Shown here: positions 49,987 to 58,090 of the stretch, piece after piece
Numbering within the stretch: position 1 is the first letter of the stretch
How the letters are laid out: each line of letters starts with the position of its first letter
Assembly: GCF_021535135.1 (NCBI RefSeq)
Contig: NZ_CP091036.1
Coordinates: forward strand, 2,790,001-2,854,000
Length of the DNA stretch: 64,000 bases
Direction of reading: 5' to 3'
From: Antarcticibacterium sp. 1MA-6-2
Lineage (GTDB): Bacteria > Bacteroidota > Bacteroidia > Flavobacteriales > Flavobacteriaceae
Made by a program: the position numbers and the translations under genes
Notes under the pieces: model-generated
What the model was told of the DNA's origin: nothing
Database searches by the model: none
Seen by the model: the letters and a program-made list of their open reading frames with translations, nothing else

Positions 49987-51189
49987 TCATTTTAGATCTT
50001 CACTAAAGTGATGAAGTAAGAAAGATTTGGTGACGGTATAATAGCGGCCCTTTCCATCAATAAGCCCCAATCCGCCATCCTGCCACATAAATATTTTTTG
50101 ATATTTCAGCGAATTATCCTGGTTGTTTAATTTCCAGTCCTTCTTGAATATTTGCCGCAATTGGGTCAGGTCCGTTTTAATCCGGGTGCGATTTAAAACT
50201 TGCAAAGCATCCAGCGGACAAACGTCTACTTCCTCCAATTCAAAAGTCTCCATTACATCGAGAATCATACTTGCTAATTCTTTTTCGACTCGGTTCCTAT
50301 TGTTCTGCATCAGATTTTCAAGTGCATTTGTCTTTATCTGTGCCGGGGTAAACCACATGCGGGTACTGTGTGAGGTAGCCAACTCCCGCTGTTCCAGGAA
50401 ATGCAATAAGGCTGGGATTTCAGCTTTTAACTGTTCTAAAAAGTGAGTGTCTTCTATTTTTAAAATAGGAACCTTCAATACCCAAAAGCGCGTTTCCTCA
50501 CTATCGATCTTAATAAAATTGTCTTCATTATTGCTACAGAGAATAAATTTTCCGAAGAATTCCACCTCCCGCTTATCCTTCCCTTTTGCTTCCATCTTAT
50601 TAAAATCTGTAGTGCTCAGATATTTTATTCGCTCGGTAAGCTCCTCCCTATTGAACAGTACTTCATCAATACAGATAAGTAGCTTATTTGCCCAGTCTAC
50701 ATTAAACTGGCTACTGAAATTATCATTGGTAAGGTACGTGAGGTTACTATCAAAAATAGCCTTAAGCCATTTGAGGAAAGTTGTTTTACTGGTAACTCTT
50801 TCTTTTGATACCAGGCATAGAATAGGTAACATTTGGAGCGGTTTTAAATACAGCAGCTGCAAGTAATCCAGTCCCAGTTCGAATTGTGGACCAAAAATGT
50901 GCTTAAGAAACCGTAAGGATCGATCGACCTTCCCCTGTTGCGGTTTATATAACAATGGAGAGTACGTATTATAAAACCCATGATGTTCCTGCTTAAAATC
51001 CCTATGACTGGGAATACAGGTAAAACCGTCATATCTTTTTATACCTGCAATAAAACTCTTTCCGTGGTCCTGGCGCAGTGTCTCGAGATTCCAGGGAACT
51101 AAAGTTTCATTCAAATTCCCTGCAATACTGGGCATTGCCACTAATTTATAGTAGCTGGTACCCACACGGATATAGGGTAGTTTTTTCAT
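49987..51189 (-). CDS. Primase-helicase / VapE-like ATPase of the element
   Basis: Protein of 400 residues related to the DUF5906/VapE-type superfamily 3 helicase domains of mobile elements. Visible: GPQFELGLDYLQLLYLKP before the ATPase core, Walker A position SKERVTSKTTFLKWL (weak: the usual Gly residues are missing but SKTT remains), Walker B LLICIDEV, and sensor region GKFILCSNNEDNF...ETRFWVLKVP. The C-terminus is a winged-helix-like region (DALQVLNRTRIKTDLTQLRQIFKKDW). It probably loads at the element's origin with the Toprim primase. The HTH gene 25 bp upstream and this gene are likely cotranscribed. Confidence 0.75.
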   Translation of the reverse strand: MKKLPYIRVGTSYYKLVAMPSIAGNLNETLVPWNLETLRQDHGKSFIAGIKRYDGFTCIPSHRDFKQEHHGFYNTYSPLLYKPQQGKVDRSLRFLKHIFGPQFELGLDYLQLLYLKPLQMLPILCLVSKERVTSKTTFLKWLKAIFDSNLTYLTNDNFSSQFNVDWANKLLICIDEVLFNREELTERIKYLSTTDFNKMEAKGKDKREVEFFGKFILCSNNEDNFIKIDSEETRFWVLKVPILKIEDTHFLEQLKAEIPALLHFLEQRELATSHSTRMWFTPAQIKTNALENLMQNNRNRVEKELASMILDVMETFELEEVDVCPLDALQVLNRTRIKTDLTQLRQIFKKDWKLNNQDNSLKYQKIFMWQDGGLGLIDGKGRYYTVTKSFLLHHFSEDLK

Positions 51190-51214
51190 CTTAAAATGTT
51201 TTAGGTTACTAAAC

Positions 51215-51505
51215 CTACTTACGGTTTTTCAACAAACTCTGGTTGAATTGATGCTCAAGGAATTCATCAGAAAGATTTGGTTCCCCCAACAGCCAGGCAT
51301 CAATCTTATCTTTGTCAAAAAACTTCTGACGAATATTGGGATTATTACTGATGGGTATAAGCTTTAAATGGGTAAGCTTATAGATCTTGCTCTTGGATAG
51401 CCCAGTATATTGTGCCAGGTCATCCACGTTCATTACTTTTTTGGTGTGGGAAAGCAAGACTTTAATATCTTCCAATAGCACCACAACTTGATTGTGCTCA
51501 TTCAT
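51215..51505 (-). CDS. Excisionase-like helix-turn-helix protein
   Basis: Protein of 96 residues with a MerR/excisionase-like winged HTH: MNVDDLAQYTGLSKSKIYKLTHLKLIPISN and then FDKDKIDAWLLGEP, the pattern used by Xis and element regulatory proteins of Bacteroidota. It may control excision or transcription of the primase-helicase gene, 25 bp downstream. It stands at the head of the replication-mobilization series. Confidence 0.8.
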   Translation of the reverse strand: MNEHNQVVVLLEDIKVLLSHTKKVMNVDDLAQYTGLSKSKIYKLTHLKLIPISNNPNIRQKFFDKDKIDAWLLGEPNLSDEFLEHQFNQSLLKNRK

Positions 51506-51629
51506 AATTAAAGGATTAAAAATTGGAATAAGTAAAAGGCCTTTTACGATTTTGTACAGGGCAAACTTAGGAAAGCAAATACCTATAAATCAATAGGATA
51601 ATTGGAATAAGAAGAAAATTTTGCTATAA

Positions 51630-52304
51630 TTATTCTATACCTAAGACCTTTTTGATGAATTTGCGCTGGTTCCGGGAGTTAATTTTTTCCTGATCGTTTT
51701 TCCAAGCGGAAAAACTGGTTTTTAAAGTGTTCTCTTTTAGCGGTTCACTATTCATTAAAAAGGAATCCATTAATAATGTGAAGAAGCTATGCTTACGCTC
51801 TCCGGTAAGATCCTGAATTCCACCTACGATCAATTCATCAAACAATACAAAGAGGATACGATGATTGGCAGATTCGCCACTTTTATTCCCCATAGTAAAA
51901 TTGATCTTATTCCGGACTCTTAGTCCTTTCATTAGCCTAACGAATTGTTGTTGAGACTCGTGGTCCAGATCAAGCAATTCAAACTTCACCTGGAATTTTT
52001 TAAGGGGGATTACCTGAAAATTATGACGGTTTGTTTCAAGGTATTTATTGGATTCGTAGAAAATAGCTACCCAAACCAGAACCAAGACAGTTATTATTAA
52101 CAGCGCCAGGAAAATGAGATAATTATCAGCAAGGGATCCAATTCTGAAAATAAGGCTGAAGCTTAAAATAAAGACAATAAAAAAAGAGAGAAGGAAGAGA
52201 ATAAGGTTGGTTTTACTGCCCTGCACTTTCTCCTCCAGGAAATAATTTATTTGTGATCTCCATCTGGCCAGTACCTTTCCGGCATTGAGAATAAATCTAT
52301 CCAT
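51630..52304 (-). CDS. Hypothetical membrane protein
   Basis: Intact protein of 224 residues. Short N-terminal amphipathic part, two transmembrane helices (TNLILFLLSFFIVFILSFSL at about 31-50 and YLIFLALLIITVLVLVWVAI at about 62-81), then a ~140-residue cytoplasmic domain (FELLDLDHESQQQFVRLMKG, ILFVLFDELIVGGIQDL) that I do not recognise. It lies at the junction between the element backbone and the methyltransferase-kinase module, facing away from it. The divergent gap holds a 20-bp palindrome. It could belong to the backbone or to the module. Similar cargo-edge proteins are common and unstudied. Confidence 0.6.
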   Translation of the reverse strand: MDRFILNAGKVLARWRSQINYFLEEKVQGSKTNLILFLLSFFIVFILSFSLIFRIGSLADNYLIFLALLIITVLVLVWVAIFYESNKYLETNRHNFQVIPLKKFQVKFELLDLDHESQQQFVRLMKGLRVRNKINFTMGNKSGESANHRILFVLFDELIVGGIQDLTGERKHSFFTLLMDSFLMNSEPLKENTLKTSFSAWKNDQEKINSRNQRKFIKKVLGIE

Positions 52305-52643
52305 GGACTCCTCTTTTTCAACCTATTAAATATAGTTAAAAGAAAAATAAAGAAGAAGCATATGATTTCGTATTGACAAATTACAGCAGAACATGAGAAC
52401 CAAACGAGATATGTCAACTTTCTATTATAATTTTATATCTTATATTAGATTGGCCTAATTTGAATACTCTATTGATGGAAATAATCATTTCCATAATTAT
52501 CTAAAGGCATCGATAAAACTGTACAGGGAAAATAATGAGTTTACAACGCAATTTTTTTAGAGAGAAGTAAGTAAATCATAAAAAAGGAAGGCAAAAAACT
52601 AATATAAAATTTAGAAACGTTTTATTTGGGTAAAATAGCAAAT
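52305..52643. promoter_or_regulatory. Divergent promoter region with 20-bp palindrome
   Basis: Noncoding 339 bp between the membrane protein and methyltransferase-kinase genes, very AT-rich. It contains ATGGAAAT-AATC-ATTTCCAT (52475-52494), perfect 8-bp arms. This is a likely operator of a dimeric regulator, possibly the receiver protein or the HARE-HTH of the module itself; that is inference. Confidence 0.5.
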
Positions 52644-55405
52644 ATGAAATTACGCGAAGCCTTGTATGAAATTTTAAAAACACAACCTGAACCTTATACC
52701 TTCAATGAGATTGCCAGAAAATTTAATAATAGTGAACTTATCAGTACCATTAGTTTTAAAGAGCTCAAAGCCTATCAAGTAAAAAACATTGTAAATAAGG
52801 AGCAATCAATTTTCACCAATTTTAATGGTTATGTAGTATTAAAAGAAGATTCAAAATGGAATAATCTTTTAAGAACATATTTTAGTCTTATTGATAGTAC
52901 AAGAGGCATTTTGAATGTGTCAGAGCAGGAATTTGTGGTAACAGCTCTTTTTTTTACAAAAGATTAATTGATATAAAATTTGAAAATCTTGATTTTTCTT
53001 CAGAGGAGATAAATTATGATAACGTATCAGTAATTAACAATGAAAATGATGTTGAAGATTGGTTATCTGATTTAAAATATATAGAAAAAGAATATAATTT
53101 CGATACAAGTATTTTCTCAAATTTAAATAATATTTTAACCAGACTTCGCTTCTTTGAACTCAAAAATATAATTAGAAATTTCAAAGAACTTAAAACTTAC
53201 TATTTTTCGGTTGAAGAATTTGGAAAAGCCTTTGAATATGTAATTGAAATACATCAAGCTGAAAATTCAAAGACAAATTTAATACGTACTTCTAAGGAAA
53301 TAATTGAATTGATGATTTCAATTTTAAATCCAAGAGAAGCACTATCCTTATACGATCCTGTCTGTGGTACAGGAGGTTTTTTATCCCAAAGTTTTAGGGT
53401 AAACAGTAATCTTAAAATTCATGGTTCCGAAGTAAATTATAAAGTTGCTCAAATTGCTCAAATGAACCAAATTATGAATGGTGATTTTGATGCTAATATA
53501 AAAGCTGAAAATTGTTTTAGCCAGTTAAACAACAATCTCTCATATGACTTGATTATTGCAGATTTACCTTTGAGCGGAATTCATTTCGACGAAATTGATC
53601 GACTTTCTGAAATATGGAACATTAAATTCCCCAGAAGGACTAAGGGTTTTGGTGCATTTGTGTTATTTAGCTTATCTAAATTAAGCCCTAATGGAAAAGC
53701 AGTTTTCACAGTTTCAGATAGTTTTCTTTTTAAAACCGGAATAGAACAAAGAGTTAGAAAAATACTTTTAGATTTAGACTATATCGAAGCAATAATTAGT
53801 TTACCTAATGGTGCATTAAAACCATATACAAATGGCAAATCCTCCATTTTAGTTCTAAACAAGAATAAAGAGAATTTCTTAAAAAGAAAAGTGAAATTTA
53901 TTGTGGCCTCAAATGTATTTGAAGCTTCAAATTTAGATATTAATGAAATATTAAATATATATCATCAAAATATTGAAAACAACTATTCACAAATAGTTAA
54001 TTTAGAAGATATTAATAAAATTAATACGTTAGACCCTAGTTACTATACGTATGATTTCTTTGAAATAAGGAAGTTGTTGGTTTCGGGAAACGCTGCATAT
54101 CTGTCTGAATTAATTACTACAAAATCTGGAACCAAACTTCAAAATAAAACAGACCTAATTACCGAATCTGGAATACCTTTCATAAGAATAGAGAATTTAG
54201 AAAGAGAAATTCTTGATATGCAGTTGTCCGAAAAATCCATTAAAGATTATGTTTCATACAAACCTTATTATAATCGGCATATTATAGATAAAGAATGTCT
54301 TCTTTTAGCTAAGATTGGTGAGAATTTAAAACCTACTTATTTTAAACCTGACCCGCAAGGGATGGAGGAAATAATTTTACATCCAAATGTTATCGCAATA
54401 TTCCCTAAAAATAATCAACATCTATCACTAGAATTTCTATACTATCAATTTTACAGTGATATTGTTCAAAATCAAATAAAAAACAGATTAAGCAGATCAA
54501 TTGTACCATTCATTACTTTAGCGAAATTACGGGAATTAATTATTCCATATGTTGATATTCATTCTCAAAGCCGATTTATTGAGGTAGAAAAAGCAGCTAT
54601 TATTTCTGCAGAAAAAACAAGAATTGATGAAAGATTTAAACGTTTAGGTTATAAAGAAGAAGCCGAAGAGCGAGAGTTAAATGTTGTGAGAACTATTACA
54701 CATCAATTAAGACATAATCTCTCGGGTATTGAAATAATGATGGATAAGCTAAACAGGATTTCAACTAAACGTGAACTCTTTAATTACAAAGAATATGATG
54801 AAGATGACCCAATTTTGATAACAAAAGAAGGATTCGAAACACCCGAAAATAATAGCGTACAAGAAATCATTGACAGGGCATTAAAAAAAGCTCGAACTTT
54901 AAATGTGATACTCTTAGATGTTGAAAAAGCGATAAACCTAAACATGACTTATTCTCAGGTCGAGCTACTTTCAATCTTTCAAAAAATTAAAGATGAGTTT
55001 CGAAATGATTGTTTTACAATTGAAGTAATAGGAATACCTGTTGATATTGAAATTTCAAAAACTCACTTTGAAGATCTAATTAATACTCTTCTTGACAATG
55101 CCAGGGAGCACGGATTTGATAAATCAAAAAATGATAATAAAATTACTTTTAAGATAAAGCCTGATTTTAATCGAGACATTGTTGAAATAGAGTATCAAAA
55201 CAATGGTAAACCATTAAATATAACTCAAAAAGAATATACCTCTATTTTAACGAAATCCATAGATAGTAATGGTAGTGGTATTGGAGGATACTATATAAAT
55301 AAAATTATAGAAGCACATCACGGTTCTTTAAATATTAAAGAAGATTTGAAAAAGGGTATGAGATTGACTATTGAATTACCATTAAAACAGCCAGAATATG
55401 AGTAA
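52644..55405 (+). CDS. N6-DNA methyltransferase-like / target-recognition / histidine kinase fusion (one frameshift)
   Basis: Protein of about 920 residues joining restriction-modification and two-component parts. Order: HARE-like winged helix (about 1-70; LREALYEILKTQPEPYTFNEIA), linker, HsdM-like SAM domain with motif I DPVCGTGGF (about 237) and an unusual motif IV, IADLPLSG (about 306) where NPPF/Y is normal, an HsdS-like target-recognition region (about 478-645), then a kinase: H-box-like THQLRHNLSG (about 686), N-box LLDNAREHG (about 818), YQNNGKPL, and G2 GSGIGGYYI (about 876). An indel in a T8 run at about 52946 splits it; the joined frame reads SFFYKRLIDIKF. ATG 52644 preferred over TTG 52626. 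It overlaps the receiver gene by 8 bp. Confidence 0.85.
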
Positions 55406-56327
55406 AAGCATATTATTAATAGATGATAAAGAGGAATTCAAAGAGGATTTTAAAATAAAAGCACAATCGAAGGGATATGCATTAGCATATGGCAAGAGTT
55501 TAGAAGAACTTAAAACTATACTGCCCCGTATTCACAAAGAGATTGTTGCAGTTATACTAGATATTAAGTGTTTAATCAGAAATGACCAAAAGATAGAGAA
55601 GCCGGATTTCATAGGTGCCACATTAAATTATTTGAATCAAGATTATCCAGATTTACCTCGATTAATATTAACGGGAGATGAAAAAGCTTTAGACGCTGCT
55701 AAAATGCTTTTTAATACGGATACTGAAATCATCTATAAAAAGGTGCCTAACGAGATTGACAAACTTTTCGCCAAATTAGATGAATATTATGAAGATTTCC
55801 CTCGGAGAATTTTAACTCTTGAAGAAAGAGAAGTAGATTCTATTATCAAAAAAGGAGAAGGCAAATATTTAGAATTTAAATCATCATTTCAATTTTGCAC
55901 TAAAAGCCAAACTTTAAAAAAGAGTTTACGATTTGAAGTGTTGAAAAATATAGCTGCTTTTTCAAATACCGACGGTGGCGCTGTATTAATTGGAGTTAAA
56001 GATAATGGTGACATTATTGGGTTAGAGGAAACAGATTTTAGGACAAAACAGAATACCATTGATAGTTACAAATTACTTTTTGATGATTTAATTGAATCCA
56101 ATTTTGGAAACGGTTTTCATAAGAATTTATCTGATATGAAATTTTACAACATTAAAGGTAAAACAATATGTTATGTGCAAGTACAGAGTAGATACCATAG
56201 ACCTATAACAATTTCTAAAAAACCAAAAAATGGTAAAGCTTACGATGCCTTTTTCATAAGAAGATTAGCAAGTGCTAAGGAGCTTTCTGGAGAAGAAATG
56301 AAAGAATACATTTCTAATCACTTTTAA
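55398..56327 (+). CDS. Response-regulator receiver / AlbA_2 fusion protein
   Basis: Protein of 309 residues. The N-terminal receiver domain has D9-D10 (LLIDDKEEF), phospho-acceptor D55 (AVILDIKC), T92 (LILTGDE) and K114 (IIYKKV), all the residues for phosphorylation. From about 150 a Schlafen AlbA_2 domain follows (GKYLEFKSSF, NIAAFSNTDGG AVLIGVKDNGDIIGLEETD) to the C-terminus. AlbA_2 domains bind nucleic acid and, in Schlafens, sit near RNase activity. It starts inside the methyltransferase-kinase gene (8-bp overlap), so the kinase probably phosphorylates D55 to switch the AlbA_2 output. The pair looks like a signal-transducing defence module; the output could be transcription control or nucleic acid cleavage. 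Confidence 0.85.
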   Translation: MSKSILLIDDKEEFKEDFKIKAQSKGYALAYGKSLEELKTILPRIHKEIVAVILDIKCLIRNDQKIEKPDFIGATLNYLNQDYPDLPRLILTGDEKALDAAKMLFNTDTEIIYKKVPNEIDKLFAKLDEYYEDFPRRILTLEEREVDSIIKKGEGKYLEFKSSFQFCTKSQTLKKSLRFEVLKNIAAFSNTDGGAVLIGVKDNGDIIGLEETDFRTKQNTIDSYKLLFDDLIESNFGNGFHKNLSDMKFYNIKGKTICYVQVQSRYHRPITISKKPKNGKAYDAFFIRRLASAKELSGEEMKEYISNHF

Positions 56328-56598
56328 TAGAATTTTGGTAAATCTGAATTCACAAATTCAGGTCGTCCGAACCTGGTTGTTCTCTGAATTGCCTAAGCAT
56401 TATTCATTAAAGCATTCGAATCTTAAAGTTTTCTACATTTAAGGTCGAATTTATAGTTACCAATCCAAACTCGATCATAATTTCCAGTATTTAAGACTAT
56501 GTTTATATGACGTAACATTAGATCAATCTCAATTTTCATAAAACAAATGCTCTGGGACAAACCTTCGGGTGGTTACACCTTTAAAGTAAATTTAAATT
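56328..56598. other. Element right-end noncoding DNA
   Basis: About 270 bp after the receiver-AlbA_2 gene. The only structure seen is CTGAATT-CACA-AATTCAG at 56344-56361, a possible weak terminator without a T run. No gene. Confidence 0.45.
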
Positions 56599-56621
56599 TT
56601 GTTGTACCTATGTTGTACCCG
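56599..56621. repeat. Sub-terminal repeat, right copy (two GTTGTACC units)
   Basis: Identical to 33501-33523 and in the same orientation, 51 bp inside the right attachment repeat. Probable recombinase or excisionase arm site. Confidence 0.6.
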
Positions 56622-56633
56622 CCCTAAAAAGCA

Positions 56634-56659
56634 AAAGCTTCCGATTTCTCGGAAGCTTT
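56634..56659 (-). terminator. Element-supplied terminator of the tRNA gene
   Basis: Perfect 11-bp stem AAAGCTTCCGA / TCGGAAGCTTT with a 4-base loop, followed on the minus strand by TTGCTTTTT. It lies about 15 bp past the tRNA 3' end, replacing the host terminator now left at 33294-33331. Confidence 0.75.
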
Positions 56660-56671
56660 GTCTTTACTGGT

Positions 56672-56714
56672 GTGGTCCCACCTGGACTCGAACCAGGGAC
56701 CACCTGATTATGAG
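56672..56714. repeat. Attachment repeat, right copy (within tRNA 3' half)
   Basis: 43 bp spanning the tRNA from the anticodon loop to the 3' end, matching 33344-33386 except at one T-loop position. Integration here keeps the tRNA gene intact. Confidence 0.85.
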
Positions 56715-56746
56715 TCAGGTGCTCTAACCAGCTGAGCTATAGGACT
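56673..56746 (-). tRNA. tRNA with CAT anticodon (Met, or Ile2 if lysidine-modified)
   Basis: Cloverleaf on the minus strand: acceptor AGTCCTA, T8-A9, D-arm GCTCAGCTGGTTAGAGC, anticodon arm CCTGA-CTCATAA-TCAGG, T-arm CCTGG-TTCGAGT-CCAGG, acceptor TGGGACC and discriminator A. CCA is not encoded. The anticodon stem lacks the three G-C pairs of an initiator, so it is elongator Met or Ile(CAU). Position 1-72 reads A-C, a mismatch or a base error. The 3' half comes from the integrated element. Confidence 0.9.
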
Positions 56747-56898
56747 GGCTCATTAGGTATTATGAGGGCGCAAATTTATGTAATTGCCGCTTACTCTACA
56801 AATCTTTTTTCAGTTTCTTTCTTAGTAGGGAGAATTGAGTAGTGAGAATTGAGATTTTAGATATGAGACTTGAGACAAGGCTTAATTGTTTAGCTTCT

Positions 56899-57306
56899 TT
56901 AATTCTCGGGTCTTTCCTGGCACAATTCTACCAACACTCCGTGACCGTTCTTTGGGTGCATAAAAGCTACTATTTTATTGTCGGCTCCGGGTTTGGGAGT
57001 TTCGTTTAGCAGGGTGAAACCTTCTCCCTGTAAGCGGGAAATCTCTTTTTCTATATCGGCTACATTGAAGGCTATATGGTGGATGCCTTCTCCCCTCTTT
57101 TCCAAAAACTTCGCAATAGGGCTATCAGCATTGGTGGCAGCGAGCAGTTCTATTTTACTTTCGCCGATTTTAAAGAAGGAGGTGATTACTCCCTCGCTTT
57201 CTACTGCTTCGGTTTTGTAATGTTCACTTCCTAAAATGGCTCTGTAGGTTTTGTTTGCTGCTTCCAGGTCTTTTACTGCTATTCCTATATGTTCTATGTT
57301 TCTCAT
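56899..57306 (-). CDS. mce: Methylmalonyl-CoA epimerase (VOC family)
   Basis: Enzyme of 135 residues that interconverts (R)- and (S)-methylmalonyl-CoA in propionate metabolism. It has two betaalphabeta-betabeta vicinal oxygen chelate modules with the metal ligands visible: His in HIGIAVKDL (near residue 6), His in GIHHIAFNVADIE, and Glu in HGVLVELCQE. The length and the ending match bacterial epimerases. Intact. It stands alone on host chromosome right of the element, about 150 bp from the tRNA gene and facing the same way. Confidence 0.92.
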   Translation of the reverse strand: MRNIEHIGIAVKDLEAANKTYRAILGSEHYKTEAVESEGVITSFFKIGESKIELLAATNADSPIAKFLEKRGEGIHHIAFNVADIEKEISRLQGEGFTLLNETPKPGADNKIVAFMHPKNGHGVLVELCQERPEN

Positions 57307-57696
57307 TTTTTTCCGTTTTCTGTTTACCCGTTATTTGTTGTTTTCCCGCAGATCTCGCAGAATCTCGCAGAAATATGAACTACTATTAACCTTTTCCCCC
57401 GTGCTGACTGTCCTCTGTCCACTCTCCACTCTCCACTTAGCCACTAATGCACGAATCTTTTCTTTTTCCCGCAGAATTCGCAGATTCTCGCAGAAATAGA
57501 AACTACAATGAACAATAACCTTTAACTAAAAAAAATTTCCCCGTGCTGACTTTCCTCTCTCCTCTCTCCTCTTTCCACTACTCCACCGACAACTGACAAC
57601 CTATAACTTATAACAACTTTAACTATTAACCTTTAACCCTTAACTTCCATCTCCCCGCGCCTGCGGCGCTATGAAAATATATCTTACTTTTGTATT
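57307..57696. repeat. Noncoding region with imperfect ~90-bp duplication
   Basis: Two imperfect copies lie at about 57345-57438 and 57468-57575. Each begins CCCGCAG(A)...TCGCAGAAATA-GAACTAC and runs into CCCCGTGCTGACT followed by TCC/CTC-rich sequence. No gene. This is low-complexity intergenic DNA of a type seen in Flavobacteriia. Confidence 0.5.
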
Positions 57697-58089
57697 ATGG
57701 AAACAAACAGACAAAAAAAGATAGGCGGAGTATTACAGAAGGACCTGGCGGAGATTCTTCAGAATCATTTGAGGGATGCAGGGGTGACGGGAATTTTGAT
57801 CTCGGTTTCTAAAGTGAAAGTGACTACAGACCTTTCTGTTGCAAAAGCTTATCTCAGCATATTTCCTTCCAAAGACGCGAAGGATCTTCTAAAAGAGCTG
57901 AATATTATTAAACCAAAAATCAAGCACGAACTGGCTCAACGCACAAGGAATCAGCTGCGAAGAATGCCCGATCTTGAATTTTTCATTGATGATTCCCTGG
58001 AATACATCGAGAAGATAGAAAAGTCTATTAAGGGAGACGAAAATCCTATTGAACAACCCGATTTGCTGGAACGCAGGAAAAAATCGTAA
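57697..58089 (+). CDS. rbfA: 30S ribosome-binding factor A
   Basis: Small-subunit maturation factor of 130 residues that helps process 16S rRNA. KH-like fold with ETNRQKKIGGVLQKDLAEIL at the start, VTGILISVSKVKVTTDLSVAKAYLSIF in the core and LRRMPDLEFFIDDSLEY at the end, the RbfA signature. Intact. The next gene, a lolC/E-type permease, begins 1 bp after the stop, an arrangement often seen in Bacteroidota. Confidence 0.93.
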   Translation: METNRQKKIGGVLQKDLAEILQNHLRDAGVTGILISVSKVKVTTDLSVAKAYLSIFPSKDAKDLLKELNIIKPKIKHELAQRTRNQLRRMPDLEFFIDDSLEYIEKIEKSIKGDENPIEQPDLLERRKKS

Positions 58090-58090
58090 A

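Larger units (their letters stand above)
33344..56714. mobile_element. Integrative and mobilizable element (~23.3 kb) in a tRNA(CAT) gene
   Basis: Bounded by a 43-bp direct repeat with one mismatch (33344-33386 and 56672-56714). The right copy forms the 3' half of an intact tRNA and the left copy is an orphan tRNA 3' half. A tyrosine recombinase gene lies 150 bp inside the left end. The backbone includes an excisionase-like HTH protein, a Toprim primase, a primase-helicase, MobC and a relaxase, but no type IV secretion genes. It is therefore mobilizable rather than self-transmissible. Cargo is mostly anti-foreign-DNA: DUF262-HNH, type I restriction-modification and a methyltransferase-kinase/receiver-AlbA_2 pair. 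Confidence 0.85.

Noticed and set aside
50447..50866. 139-residue + strand frame opposite the primase-helicase gene
   Set aside because: It is Ser/Leu-rich antisense of a clear gene; a shadow frame.
33538..56327. Self-transmissible conjugative element
   Set aside because: A relaxase and MobC are present but no type IV secretion (tra) genes were found between the att repeats, so it is mobilizable only.
58049..58090. Earlier start for the LolC/E-type permease gene
   Set aside because: It would lie within rbfA and add residues absent from the family; GTG at 58091 gives the conserved N-terminus.
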